Below are positions 13,901-26,116 of a stretch of DNA of 64,000 nt, piece after piece. Position numbers and translations under genes: made by a program. The stretch spans positions 62,001 through 126,000 of the forward strand of contig CBFFRP010000185.1 in the NCBI GenBank assembly GCA_965644295.1, read 5' to 3'. Position 1 is the first letter of the stretch. Every line of letters begins with the position of its first letter. This stretch comes from Paraphysomonas bandaiensis. Taxonomy: Eukaryota > Chrysophyceae. The notes beneath the pieces are model-generated. The model saw only the letters and a program-made list of their open reading frames with translations. It was not told the origin of the DNA and did no database searches.

Positions 13901-14363
13901 CAGTACGGACATATTCGAAAATGATACTGCTTCGAAAAATACGACCAGTGATCCTTATACACCATATTTGTGCAGAAGTATATCAAGTTTTGATTGGGAT
14001 GGTCCTGATTTATTTGCGAGGTCGTATTCCAGCCAGAGGAGTTTATCTAGATCGTTTTCCAGGAATGACTCCCTGCCTGTGGAAAACAGTATGTGCAGAT
14101 CTTCATCTTCACTGTCCAACTATTTGCGTTCAGATTCCACTGCAGATTCTGTCGTCTCTGATGTTACAATGTTTAGTCCAATCAAAACCGCTGTTCCTTC
14201 TTCTCAGCGTTTAAATTCTAGTATGCCAACTGTGACCGAAAATAAACCACCTTCCATGCTAACATCCTTACTTGGAGATAATCCGTGGTCTAATGCGGAT
14301 ACACAACGGGGACGTGGTAAAGCAGAGAAAGTTACCCTCGAAAATTTGTCACCAAAAAAATAA
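10960..14363 (+). CDS. Multi-module EF-hand-like protein with Ser-rich tail
   Basis: There are four exons: 10960-13155, 13206-13315, 13359-13467 and 13512-14363 (1,088 residues). Roughly five tandem modules of about 110-150 residues each combine 'KYDKNHP...SLxxF', a hydrophobic 'FR..LK..F...LT..EL.AL' helix pair and a charged Lys/Glu coiled linker. Most modules have degenerate loops. The last holds a textbook calcium loop, DADGDGHIDSAE, near residue 685. After about residue 805 the protein becomes Ser/Arg-rich and low in complexity. The spacing recalls calcium-sensor proteins of ciliates and stramenopiles with many paired EF-hands (inference), and the head-to-head BBS7 neighbour would fit a flagellar role without proving it. 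The acceptor at 13358 was chosen because it is the only one keeping the frame open into exon 3. Confidence 0.82.
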
Positions 14364-17076
14364 CGAAACAGTTAATATTTGTGTAATGTAATTATGAGAA
14401 TAATCTATGGCGAGGTTGCATGTCATGTATGCACTTGCGCGGTCGCTTATGATTATTACGTTGAGTGTGTTGCTTAAAAGGTGGTAATAAGCAGCTGTGT
14501 ATTTAAATGTTTGGATTCCGCTTTTTTTAAATAACATTTTAGAAGCACCTTAAACACGATGGAGCCTAATAATTTCCTTTCACGAGGGTTGAATAAGACT
14601 GTAAGACTGTTAGTCTTATTAGTGTAAGACTGTTAGTCAGTCATAAGGTTAAAGTGAATAAAAAATAAATGATATAAACTTCACCACATAATCTTCAATG
14701 TTCAATTAAGTAATGTTTGTGGCAGTGCTAGGAGTATATTGTGACAATCAGCCATTAATTGCAATTAAATTGCATGGAACATAAGGAACACGTAATAATA
14801 GCAATTATAATTGCAATTAATTGGCACTTATTTACTATATAGTATATAGAATTATCACTTGGAAAACATCAAGGACGATTTATTTATTGCCCTTAATGAC
14901 TATTGTATAGTGGCTATTAAAATGGTGGGAAAACTTGCCTCTTATTATAAAGATCAAATATCGGAGTGCGATTGGGGATGTGGGCGCGCAAAAATATGAC
15001 TCCTGTGAGAGACATACTACTAGCAGTTATCACAGCTCTGATACTATCCTCACATGCTCCCGTCCACTTTCCTATTAATACAGATTGCAAGGCTGTATGC
15101 ATGAGAACTGGGGAAGCCCTATACACACGACGACGCGCACTAGGACATAGTGCTGAAGGAGTCTTCCTTGAGAGCATCGCGACAGCCAAAACGTGTAGCG
15201 CAACTATAACTAATAATTGCAATTTAATAGCTAAAAGCATTTCAATTTAATTGCAATTATTGTTACGTAGCCCTGATGACAATAGCTTCCATCATCCAAT
15301 AAAACCAGATATATGTATTATTTATACAATGTCTGTAGTTACCACGAGCATGTAGAATGTACTTTAAATCTTTCAACACATATGCACGCCTGTTTAATGC
15401 AGCTAAACTTGTTATCTCAGTGTTGTGCAAAAGTATGCATCCTACATTCTATGCTGCTGTTTCTGAAAGCTAGCTAATATACACTTGTGGTCGAAGGACG
15501 AATACATGCATATTTCAAATAATTTTAAATGGGTGTAGTGATGACGGTGTCAACGATGATAGTTCAGATAATGAGTATGAGGAGAGTTGTGGTTAGTTAA
15601 GAAGTTGGTACTTTTTGCTTGCCAGCGTGTAGTACTAAATGTGATCTTAATGGCCTAGTACTAAAATGGAATCTACATATGTGTTTAATTATTGAATAAT
15701 GGTACTAATATATTGCAATAGTATTCTTAGGCCAGTATAAAAACACCATCGATATTATTGTCTAGACGCACTGCTTACGCTTTGTGTTTAACTGATGCTA
15801 ATTGCAATAGCAGTTGGGACCACGCTACCTTACAATAGTATTGCAACATATTGTTTTTTTCAATCAAAAATATAGAAAGACTTTTATATTAGCCCCTATA
15901 GTACAACACAATATACAGATATATAGATATTATAATCGCCTGATATGGTTTTACTACAATCAGTTTGTAGTAAGAATTATTCGAAATTGACATTTTGATT
16001 CCACAAGTAAGGTGACTAAACCTTGTAAACACAACCCTCAATCATTTAAATTATAAAAAACAATTTCATTATTCATTTCAACTTTCTACATTGATTAGCT
16101 ACACTGCTTTGGTAGTCGCGATCACATGCATTCACTATATTTCAGTTTATCACACTTCATTGAAACCATATAATTGAGTACTTGATTAATGTATTCGTTT
16201 ATTCTCTGTTATAAACTTCTATGAAAACTTAACAATAAGTGTGAATAATATATCGTTTAGAGATTTACCAGGGCTATAGTAAGCATAGCGTTTTAAACAC
16301 ACACTTTTATATATTGTGCAGTCGTATGCAGTAAACTATACAAGGGTATAACATCACACGGCATGATTTCAGTTCGAATGCATCTCTGTTACTGTGTCGT
16401 CACTGACAAATACTTAAGCGTACCGTTTCTCACCCCCTACTGCACTGTATGATGCTCATTCTAGCGCATGCTGCCACATGAAACGCGATGTGAACATGTG
16501 AGGAACAGTGTGTGTATGTGATATCCAGTGAGTCACTCCTCTCATGAGCATCAACTGCTACCCCAAAACATTATTAACAATACGATTTATGGGTGTTGTG
16601 TTCACTGATAATATCCCTCACTGTATCGTGGTATATGCACCATATCAGCACCTGATCGCCTCAATGAACACAATGGGCGTGTACTCGACACGGGCGACAG
16701 TCAGACAGAGGAGCTGTACGTATAGTATGACATCTTCATGCATATCCGGACATCCGTCTCATCTCCATACTGGGATATTGGCATGTATGAGGTGCGCCGG
16801 GTAAAGTAAGTTGATGAAGTGTGTAGTCCACCAATCAAACGCACAGAAGACTGTATAGACAAATCATACGAACAGAACAGACTAAAAAGCAGTTTGATTT
16901 GATAATGATCTCTTGCCGTTTCGGTTTCAGTTTTTGTGGTACGGGTGTGGTGCTGATACATATGAACGCTGTGGGTTTATACACAAATAGCCGACAAGAC
17001 TATCGACGTGACATGTTGAACACTGATAATTAAGACTGCTCTCTTATTCTTATTGTTTTGTCTGCTTATCTTGGAG
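14364..17076. other. Long AT-rich intergenic region
   Basis: No gene was recognised. A short direct/inverted repeat of TAAGACTGTTAGTC type lies at about 14595-14645. Several copies of the palindrome TAATTGCAATTA flank the segment 14757-15260 (near 14757, 14813 and 15247). Two opposed open frames at about 14917-15250 match no family I know and are treated as chance. Confidence 0.5.
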
Positions 17077-18281
17077 ATGCAAGAGGCAGAGACAGAATCC
17101 ATTACTCAACTAGCAGATGCTGAGCCACAGATAGATACACCACTGCGCATTCTTTTGCCGGCAGGGACGAATGCGCCTCAACGAACTCCAAGTGCGTGTC
17201 GAGATGATTATATACGAACAAATGCTTTCTCTCCTGCTGCATATACTGTTGCTCTAAATACGGAAGGCGACAATGCACCAAGAGTGGGCCCTAATAGTCG
17301 GTTACCTTCGCTGCCACATCATTCCAGTTCCAAGGGTGGAGACAGTGATGCTAAAATCAAAACGGCCATATCTCACTACACGGTCCTTGCTTTTTCTTGT
17401 CACCGAGCTGGGAAAAGTGAAGTTGAGGCGTCTGCGTACATATCTCTGGCTGTTATATATGATAATATGGGGAATTATAAACAGGGAATCGAAAACTATG
17501 AAAATTATCTCAGAATATGTACGCAAATCGCTGACGCCCATGGAGAAGCAGTTGCATACAATTGCTTAGGGGTTAATTATATGCTCTTGGCATGGAATGC
17601 TTCTGATGAGGGGTTTTTACACGGTTTCAAAGCGACTGAGCAATCACTTGGATACATTGACAAGGCTATTGAATACCATCAGAATCATGTAAACATTGCC
17701 GACCAAGGTGGAAAGTTTGTGGCGCATATAAATCTCGGACTATGTTATGGAGTAAAAGGCGAATATGCATTGGCAGCGAAGCACCATCAAAGCGCACTTC
17801 GCATTGCTATCAAGATGCAAACTCTTTTCGGACAGAGCATTGCTGTGGGAAATCTCGGAATGCTTGCTGTAGCGAAAAAAGATTTCGTCACCGCCCGCAC
17901 TTGTTTTGAACAGGTATACTTCAAGAATGTATTGCTCTTTATAATATCTTCCCGTTTTAGCATTTACAGCTAGTTCAGTCTTTGGGGGATGTTGAAGGAG
18001 AAGTAAATGCATGGAAACTGGTCAGCTTTACTTTTCTTGTGGTGTATTATTTCTGATATTTAGTATGTATATAGATGGCTCAACTGAGTACGATTCAAGA
18101 GAACTATGCCGAGGCAGTGGAATTCTTGGAACACGCTCAAAGAATGGCTCTGAAAAATGGTTTCTACAATGAGCTGAGACGAATACTCTGTTTGCTCGGT
18201 ATGGCACGAGGCAACATGAATTTTCCTATCTTGACCGAGCAACTAGTTAGCGCTGCAGAGAGTAATTGTGATCAAGAGTGA
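17077..18281 (+). CDS. Tetratricopeptide repeat protein
   Basis: There are three exons: 17077-17913, 17970-18020 and 18075-18281, joined at phase 0 (364 residues). The first ATG in frame is 17077 (MQEAETESITQ). After a variable N-terminal 90 residues there are about five to six TPR helix pairs, e.g. ASAYISLAVIYDNMGNYKQG, GEAVAYNCLGVNY, KFVAHINLGLCYGVKGEYA, QSIAVGNLGMLAVAKKDF and KLMAQLSTIQENYAEA. TPRs are protein-protein docking scaffolds. The repeat order with 'YHQ.H..IAD..G' resembles axonemal TPR proteins such as TTC29, but I cannot assign orthology. A diverged copy of its 3' end lies 250 bp downstream. Confidence 0.83.
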
Positions 18282-18406
18282 AATTCATGATATTAAACTT
18301 ACGATTACTCTTGTACAAGTTATTTTGTTTAGATTTGTTGCTCATACGTTGAATGTTGTCAGTATGCTGTTGTAATTTATAATTAACCCTTGATGCATTT
18401 CTCTTG

Positions 18407-18545
18407 AATAAATGGTTTGTGCAATGTGCTGAGGCGAATATTGCACGTAGCAGCATGAAGTTTCCTCTTTTGACGGAGCAACTAAATAGTTCCACAGAGA
18501 GTAATTTTATTCAAAAATAAGCTCATGATGCTAAACTTACGATTA
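18407..18545 (+). pseudogene. Diverged tandem copy of the TPR gene's 3' end
   Basis: The stretch beginning AAATGGTTTGTGCAATG repeats the sequence at about 18155-18310, including the codons for NEL/RRI, the segment coding MNFPILTEQL (here MKFPLLTEQL), the terminal SAAES-like codons and the 3' UTR string AAACTTACGATTACTCTTGT. The copy has lost about 9 bp and no longer joins an upstream exon. It looks like a partial tandem duplication about 250 bp downstream of the real exon. Confidence 0.75.
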
Positions 18546-19624
18546 CTCTTGTGTACTCTATTACTCTTGAGCTCATGAGTGTTGTTGGTTATCTGTTAAC
18601 GCATTTTCTTGGTAAATCAAGGTTTTGATTAATTATTAATATATGTGCAAGAGAGTGCGTGTTGGCCACATTTATACTCTTAAATAACATACGTATACAG
18701 GTCAGACGAGCGAAGTACCTTAAACTTATGGCCATCAAAATTCACTTATTGTAATACAACTCGTACTTTCTTCAAAAATATACTTTTGCTATATTTTAAA
18801 CTTATACGTATGTTTAATAAAAAGGTACAAAGAAGTTATAAAACTATATCATAATCACTCATCATAGCATCATCGATATCTAATGAAACGAAAAATCTGT
18901 ACATCGTCATCAGATGAGTGTTACCTAATTCTTATGAAAACTATGTTGTATTATAAGAATAGACTTAACAAGAGAAATATAGTAGCATATAGTTTAGATC
19001 TAATGCATATCGACAAAAGTGTCCATGTACTCTTACATTAATAGTCACAACGCTTTTCTTTTCATGACCATAGCTTCTTATTAGGTTTGCTCTAGCTTGC
19101 TTCTATCACTATAGACTGTGAATTATATGTGTCATCTTTTGTGACTTGATTCGGTTTCTCAACATAAGATATCCGAATTTATTGAGGCCACCGAAATAAT
19201 ATTATTGATTCACAATTAATTTCTGTCATCTTTAGCTCCGGATGACTTCCAAATCTGACAATATTAGACTGACATATGGTGGATATCGCTCGGATATCGT
19301 ATCTATGTACTGCTGTATGGGATATCCGGATATCGCTCATCTTGCTTTTTTTGCATCGTCCAATGCCTGTGGTGTACTGGTGTACTGGTGTAATGGTGTA
19401 CTACAGTACGCTGGTTTACTGATGTACTGGTGCACAAACTGTGTGTCGTGCACTGCTCTGGTGACTGATTGGTAGCTAATTCCTAGAAAGAATTCCAGCG
19501 AAGAGTATCGCTGTCTGCTGTGTGGTACTCACAGCAGAGATATCCAAATCAGATATATGACATCAATCCTGTTCCCTCGGACATCTATTATATCACAGAT
19601 CAGTAGGGGTCATTCAGCTGTGTG
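18546..19624. other. Intergenic region upstream of the phosphatase gene
   Basis: This is AT-rich and shows no gene. It has direct copies of GGATATC/GATATCGCTC around 19276-19338, a TACTGCTGTATGG motif near 19308, and a GTACTGGT-type minisatellite at 19375-19436. Confidence 0.5.
19375..19436 (+). repeat. Short GTACTGGT-type minisatellite
   Basis: Imperfect 8-10 bp tandem units (gtgtactg, gtgtactg, gtgtaatg, gtgtactac, gatgtactg) lie about 190-250 bp upstream of the phosphatase start codon. Confidence 0.75.
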
Positions 19625-20819
19625 ATGGCAATGTCGTGCAATTCGTCATCTTCACTGACGTTTTTCGCAATAGGCGATTTCGGTAACCCCACAAAAGAAG
19701 TGATTGCAGTGGCTGAGGCGATGAATAGTTATGCTCTAGAATATGGGAGCCCGTCTTTTATACTGGGTCTCGGGGATAATGTTTACCCGACTGGTGTTAG
19801 CTCTGAATTAGACCCCAAGTTCAAGGTCGCCTGGTCTGATGTTTTTCTTGCTCACCAAGCGTTACAAGTGCCTTGGTATGTAAGTAAGTTCAACCTAATA
19901 CAAGTTACTTGGGTTTAATTTGAGTTCAAACATTAGTTCTGGGAAATCATGATTATATGGGAGTTCCTGAAGCGCAAGTAAAGTTCACAACATCTACGAA
20001 AAATGTCGGCGGCTTTTGGCGTATGCCTAGCCCATACTACACAGTTTCATGGAATGATAACCACCCAGAAATACCCCATAATTTTATTGATTTATTTGCA
20101 ATGGACACCAACGGTAGTTCACATGTCAGTTAATCGTAGTGTGATTATGTTGCTAGGTTGTTAGGGTCACGTACAGCGGTCGCATCCATCGTCCATAGAA
20201 CACCTACAAGAACAGAAGATTTGGCTGCGAGAAAGGCTGGAGCACTCTTCTGCTCACTGGAAGGTTGTAATAGGCCATCATCCGATGTATACTAAGGGTA
20301 GAGGGCACCAGTTAGCTTGTGTCCGTCTTCGAGATGAAATGTACACCTGCAACAGGTATATTGCATTTTTGCATTCATACCTTTTCATTCTCTGAGCTGT
20401 GTAAATAGGTACAACCGCATTACCAAGAGGTATGAACGTGCTCAATGCCAAGGATTTGGAATGGAGAATGTTGTTGCGAATGGGGGTGCCGACCTATATA
20501 TATCCGGCCACGAACATGTGTTCCAGCATACTAATCATAGAGATGTACAACATGTGGTATGTGGAAATTCCGGTTAGTGCCGTTAACTTGTTAGGCCATA
20601 AACTTCTTTATTTCCAACAACTGATTAGGTGCAGATATACGAGAGAACGAAGGGTTTTATGGCGGAAAGCTGAGCGTTGCTCACGTCGACTGGCACGACC
20701 AGACAAATACATATGGCTTCTTGGCCGTGACACTAACGGTCGACATGATGACTATTAAAATGATAAATGCAAGCGGAGAACCGTTTGAAATACTAAATAG
20801 ACCTCATAAACCATTATAA
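19625..20819 (+). CDS. Purple acid phosphatase-like metallophosphoesterase
   Basis: Exons: 19625-19883, 19937-20124, about 20165-20357, about 20409-20575 and about 20629-20819, ending TAA; inner exon edges are good to a few bases. The calcineurin-fold metal-binding blocks occur in order: IGDFG, GLGDNVYPTG, ILGNHDY, VVIGHHPMY and YISGHEHVFQ. This set, with the Tyr after NHD, matches the small mammalian-type purple (tartrate-resistant, ACP5-like) acid phosphatases, which use a dinuclear iron/metal centre to hydrolyse phosphomonoesters. The second possible donor in TATGTAAGTAAG was chosen because it restores WYVILGNHDY. There is no clear signal peptide (start MAMSCNSSSS), unlike secreted ACP5. 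Neighbours suggest no pathway. Confidence 0.9.
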
Positions 20820-21111
20820 TAAGAGTCATTTTAGGACAAGTTATTAGTGATATTATAATCATCAGAATCACCTCAAACTATATAGACTTTCTGGTTAGAT
20901 GTTTACAGCACTATAATTACAGGGAAACTTAATAAAACGACCCACCAGTGTTATAGTTGTCAAAATATTTAATATGCACAGGTACCTTACAACATACGTA
21001 TTGCTTATTATCATCATTGATATATTATTAATTCAATTTCACAAGAAATCAAAATGCTATATACTATTAAACTTACAGAATTATACAGACATTACTTTAT
21101 TCCCACTTGAA
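20820..21111. other. Short convergent 3' spacer
   Basis: This is the AT-rich space between the phosphatase stop and the ATG12 stop. Nothing else was recognised. Confidence 0.6.
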
Positions 21112-21563
21112 CTACCCCCACGCTTCTTGATATCCATAATGAATTACTAGCTCGCCACCACTCTGAAAATTCTACTTAACAACGTTAAAAAAATCTAACC
21201 AATTATTTCATGTAACCTCATATAAGTAATGTAAGAGTTGGTCAGGGGTTGGACTGAAGCCAGATCCACAGAAAAGAAAAAGCGCGCCATCACGTTTCAG
21301 TTGTTTGCGAAGAAAAGTCTCCACCTAGAATGCATGAGCAACATCACACTGAGTCTGTGTTTCATACATAGAATATCGGCTTCTGCCCATCAATCTTATA
21401 TTTCATCTTTTTAAGAGAGTCGGCTTCTCCCACAGACCGCAAATGAACTGGTATTGGTGGACCTTTTTCTAATCGATAATTACGAGATGATAACACTCAA
21501 GAGTTACGTGTCGTTGAACGATAAGTGTAACTACTCACCTTTCTCTGCCTTAGCGTCCTCCAT
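21112..21563 (-). CDS. ATG12: Ubiquitin-like autophagy protein ATG12
   Basis: ATG12 is the ubiquitin-like modifier joined to ATG5 by ATG7 and ATG10; the conjugate drives ATG8 lipidation on the phagophore. There are four exons (5' to 3': 21563-21539, 21468-21368, 21324-21217, 21162-21112), giving 94 residues. An in-frame TAG directly precedes the start ATG, so this start is well fixed. Family marks are VHLRSVGEADSLKK (first beta strands), VETFLRKQL, SGFSPTPDQLLHYLYE (compare the family's SFAPSPDQ...LYE) and the C-terminal ELVIHYGYQEAWG. It ends exactly at the conjugation glycine, as ATG12 does, so it needs no processing protease. The protein is short because it lacks a long N-terminal extension. 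It is head to head with the helicase gene. Confidence 0.94.
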
Positions 21564-22041
21564 CTACTTCACAGGGTGAGAGAGAATGAATGTGTTCAGT
21601 TAGTAGTGTGTCTACCCCGTAACACAAACCTTCAATAAGAGTGAGGAGTGAGTTGATGCTCTGTGCTATCGAGGATACAGCAGCGGATAAATAATCCCGC
21701 ATTTCCATCAACAGAACACATAAAAACTATTATTTTTTGGAAGGTTAAACCTCGAAACTCTAGTTTTTGGTGATGGACATGATATGAGTGCATCCATATA
21801 CAGTACAGCAGAATACGCCCACCACTCTGTTGGCATGGCTGAATTATGTATAGCCGTGAGCTGCATGTAGTAGCATATTAATAGCTGCGTCTTCGTCTGA
21901 TACTCCACACGAGTTCAGTTATTCCTTACGCGAGGCCTCCACTCACATGTTTCATCAGCTGCATTTCCCTAACGATAGTCGGCGCTGTTAACACACACAT
22001 CTATCTATCTATCTCTTCACTATCACCCAGCTGTCTCCTAG
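21564..22041. promoter_or_regulatory. Divergent promoter between ATG12 and the helicase
   Basis: This 478-bp space contains ATACAGTACAGCAGAATACG at about 21795-21814, a copy of the recurrent TACAGCAG motif, and a CTATCTATCTATCT run just before the helicase start. A minus-strand open frame here (21708-21908) matches no family. Confidence 0.45.
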
Positions 22042-25000
22042 ATGTTCACTGCGGCCCCCGTCGTTGATCCGGGATCATCGAAAACAACTGTCATCAGGCC
22101 ACGTAAACGAACTGGAAAGAAAAGCGACATAGCGACCATTGACCGGCCTGCTGCTGCTCCTGTCAGCTACAGACCTGAGTGCAACAATCCGCTCGACAGA
22201 TTCTGTGAACTCCTTTTGAACTGGAGCATATCTGACACTGATAAAAACAAACAGCATGAAGTTAATGAAGAAAGAACTGTGCCGCTGACATTTTCTTCAT
22301 ACAGCTCATACGTTAAAACCTGGGAGCCTCTTCTGATAATTGAAACGCGTGCGTGCATACTTTCGTCAATTCCTACGAAATGCGGTACTGGTTCAGTCAG
22401 GGCATGTCCAGTTGATATGGAGCATGTATCATCCCCACTTGTAAAGCTGCAGTGTGCACTTAGTAATGACACCGATAACTCTGCGACCCGGTAGAGTATA
22501 TGTTGCTCACTGGTAATTCTCTAACCTAACACTTTTTGTGTGATTGCAGCGCAACGTCCGTTGGGGTAATGAGCCTTTTGTTATTTTCATCCATTGGATT
22601 AGAATCTTCAGGGGGTAGTGCTCTTCCTAACGAGCTTCCAGACAAAACAAGTTACTTTTTAGGACTTGTCACTTCCCAACAGCGTGGCAATGAGCTACAA
22701 GTCTCTGCGTTCAGAACGCAATTCACTACGTTTTTAAAGGTAGATGAGAATGCAGCAAAACAGAAATTTCGTCAAAGGTGTGTACACATATCATTGGTTT
22801 TTTGATTCATTTAAATTTACTATACATACTTATATAGAGGTACCACTCCTGCATTTATGTTGAACTATAAGGTCCTCGGTGGATTGACATCATCATTTAG
22901 AGAGTTCCTCGCACTTCATGAGGCTTATCGAATGCCAATCATTCACTCATTGTTAAATCCTGTTGCTAGTTCAGTATTATTGGAGGAAAAGGGGGAACCA
23001 TCTCGTCCTGATACACCTCCTCATGTTTCTCCGCCTCGAGGGTTGCACATCCCCGCGTCAGAGGTGCCACTGGGGGAACTTCGGACGGAGGACTCTCCTT
23101 ATGAAGAAAAGTCGAGAAAGAGCACTAGCCTGTCTGACGTGGAGGATGTGTCAAACGAAGGCGGTAACGGCAAAACCAAGAGATGGGAGATGGAAGGAGT
23201 AGGGGTTGCATTCAACCGCCACCTGCATGGGAGGTACAACGATTCCCAGCTTCAAGCTATTCGTTCAGCGGTGGAAACCCCCACTGGATTTTGTCTCATT
23301 CAAGGACCTCCAGGCACTGGAAAAACTTCCACCATTCTAGGTCTCCTAAACTCTGTGCATATTCGGGATTACAATATCTATTTTGAGGCTCTCTTACAAC
23401 GAATCACCGGACCGGACGGGTTGCGTTGCCGTGAGAAAGGCTTAGATCCCATTCCATGGGTAGCTATGATCAATTCCCTCACTGAATTCAGTAAAAAGCC
23501 GCACCTCTTGGTTGTGGCCCCGTCAAATGTGGCAGTGGATAATATTATTCAGCGAATAGTCGAGCAGGGGTTTAAAGATAGCAGCGGATGTATCTATTAC
23601 CCCAATATACTGCGGGTGGGATCGGGAGGTGCCAAGAGCTCATCTGCTCGGGCAGTGTCGCTTGACGAAGCGGTGGACACAATTCTCTCCGAAGAAAATG
23701 ACGGTGTGGATCGTATAGTGTCAACTGACACTGAGATAACGAGTGCGATGCGTGACATTCTGCAATCTATAATAGGTCTTCAGACAATTCTCCTCAATAT
23801 GAAACTCTCGTGGCAGGCACACCCGCTAGGACCTGGATGGGAACTCCGAATTTTGCAAGAGTCTGCGCGGCCGTATTGGGTTGATCACTATAACAAGAGG
23901 ACTTCTAACACTCCTCCCCCTCCTCCTCCTCAAGATTCATCAATGCGTAGTGATTACACACTAGAAACTCTTCCTGAATACAAGTTCTATACTCATTTAA
24001 TTGTCCAAAAACTCGAGGAGCTACGGGTACTACATCTTCAAAAGGTGAGAGTGCGAACAGTGTCTCAACACCGCAGTGGGGGAAGAGGGCGTGGGGTGGT
24101 ATCGACATCTTTAAGACGTTCTCTTGAAACTTCCTTCATTGAGGAAGCTGACATCGTCTTTACCACTCTCAATAGCTCGGGGCACCCTTGTTTGGAGGGG
24201 TCTGTGTTCCCTGTGGTAATCATCGATGAAGCCGCACAATGCGTTGAGCCGTCAACGCTGATTCCGCTCCGTATGGGATGCATCCAGTGTATTATGGTTG
24301 GAGATCAGAATCAGCTCTCCGCAACAGTATTTGCGAAGTCTTTGACTGGGGGGAAAGGCTTTGATAGGTCGCTGTTCGAGCGTCTTGTAGGCAGTCGCAG
24401 CGCTGTCATGTTAGATACGCAATACCGCATGCTTCCGCAGATATCTCGCTTTCCATCAATGAAATTTTACCATGGTAATCTGAAGGATGGTGAAAACGTA
24501 TGTACTAAGGGGTATGGTCCTTTTTATCTCGGAGCCCCGCAGGAAGATGAAGTAACTAGGAGTTATGAAGAGCCTGCTAAACTTAAGCCATTTTTGTTTT
24601 TCGATCTTAAATCTTCTCGAGATGTAGTTGGTGATAGCGCATCTCGGTCTAATATAGAGGAGGCCAGATTATGCCTTCAACTTATTGAATTGATTATATA
24701 CGAAGCCAGTAAAGTAGGGGCGGTAGTGGGGTCCATTGGGGTAATAACTCCTTATCAGGAACAGCTGAGTGAGCTCTATCGGTTGTTTGAAGGTGCTTCA
24801 TTACTCCCTAGAAACTCGCGTCCTGGTTCCACTGAGAGAGAGAAACCAACCACTTCTAAGGCTGTTATTTCTCAAGCCGAGGAAGAGGAAGAGGAAGGGG
24901 AGATTCAAGAGAATGATGGGTGCGATCACTTGTATGGCGACCTTAGGGCTGCTGAAACTCTACGGTTTTATGATATAGAGCTCAACACTGTCGACGCTTT

Positions 25001-25382
25001 TCAAGGTCGAGAAAAGGATATCATTGTGATATCGTGTGTCAGGTCCAATGATATGGGAAACATAGGGTTTCTCTCTGATACCCGCAGAATGAACGTTGCT
25101 CTGACACGCGCACGGTATGGCCTTTTTGTCATTGGAAATGCCGCAACGCTGCGACAAAATGAGCATTGGAGTGGTCTGATTGACCATGCACAGTCTGAAA
25201 ATTCTCTCGTATCAATTGATAGTTCTGCTTCTGATATACTCCAATCTCTTGGGGGAGGAAATTCAACTATGGAGTCAAGAAGTACACTGACGTTCTCTTC
25301 ATCATCTAATCGAGGTGCGAAGCGCAAACATCAGGATATTGCTGCAAACTCTCCAGCGAAAGAGGATATATTGATCGTATGA
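22042..25382 (+). CDS. SEN1: SEN1/senataxin-type superfamily 1B RNA/DNA helicase
   Basis: There are three exons: 22042-22490, 22550-22777 and 22838-25382 (1,073 residues). The N-terminal 230 residues contain a stalk-like beta region, followed by FMLNYKVLGGLTSSFREFLAL as in the SETX family. Helicase motifs: Walker A QGPPGTGKTST (about residue 383), VVAPSNVAVDNI (Ia), DEAAQCVEPSTLIPL (II, about 690), MVGDQNQLSATVFAK (III), LDTQYRMLPQI (IV), ITPYQEQ (V region), NTVDAFQGREKDIIVISCVR and GFLSDTRRMNVALTRARYGL (V-VI). This combination is diagnostic of UPF1-like 5'-3' helicases, closest to SEN1, which act in transcription termination and R-loop removal in the nucleus. The C-terminal Lys/Arg patch GAKRKHQ may be a nuclear signal. 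It has an acidic insert (EEEEEEGEIQEND) near residue 905. Confidence 0.93.
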
Positions 25383-25819
25383 CTGAATAGTATAATGTAT
25401 AGATGCGATACTGCTTTTGTTGGCATATATTCAGTTAGAAACCTGGTTTCTTTTATATACATAGATTTAATTTGCATTGGCACAGTTCTGCTTGCCACTT
25501 GCTGGGCAGAATAGAGTTTAACATTAGATTTTATGTTCGAAATCTGGATTGCAATTTCTTCCACTGATCGGATTCGATTTGTAAAATACAAATCAGATGA
25601 TTAGAAATATATCTTGATTTTACATGTCATGAGTTGAGGGTATTTAGGATGCACTGTTAGTATAAATATAAGTGCATACTAATGCACGTTACTTTTCTCT
25701 GTATGCTAATTACAAACACTCTGTTATAATTGGACACTTCACAAAAATTAGTATAGCTCTCTACACTCTACAACTAAACTAAATTACTGCTTAGTACTGC
25801 GGGTTTGTAGCTTGTAGAA

Positions 25820-26047
25820 GTGAATGTCTTATTATATAGCAATATGCATTTAAGAGTAGTGAACGGAAGTGGTTGCACCTTGGTGCTTGCGGCGACGCAC
25901 AAGCAGCTTTCGTAGCGTTAAATAGTAGGATAAAAGAGTTTGTATTGATTAGTTACGGGTAGTGGTCTAACTAGTATGACTAGCATTCTTCTAGCCACTA
26001 ATTGATGCAAGGTCTCAACGCCTATTGCTAAATAATCAGACATTCAC
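25820..26047. mobile_element. 228-bp MITE with about 35-bp terminal inverted repeats
   Basis: The left end reads GTGAATGTCTTATTATATAG and continues GCAATATGC. The reverse complement of the right end reads GTGAATGTCTGATTATTTAG and continues GCAATAGGC. No coding capacity. It carries an internal copy (25861-25932) of the arm sequence seen in the foldback element (CACCTTGGTGCTTGCGG). The same right end occurs at 34192-34224. Confidence 0.8.
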
Positions 26048-26116
26048 ACACATTTAAGAGTAGTAAGAAATAAGTTAGCATTGCAATTTAACTAACTAGT
26101 GCGTCACAATGATATA

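Noticed and set aside
14917-15250. Opposed open frames of 94 and 107 codons
   Set aside because: No recognisable domain, overlapping each other antiparallel, in an AT-rich spacer.
21708-21908. Minus-strand frame upstream of ATG12, and a nearby string HANRVVGV reminiscent of MPN-domain proteins
   Set aside because: Too short, with stops close by on both sides and no splice route that extends it. Treated as promoter/5' UTR DNA.
22167-22472. Minus-strand frame inside helicase exon 1
   Set aside because: Shadow of the helicase coding sequence; the plus-strand frame splices cleanly into SEN1 motifs.
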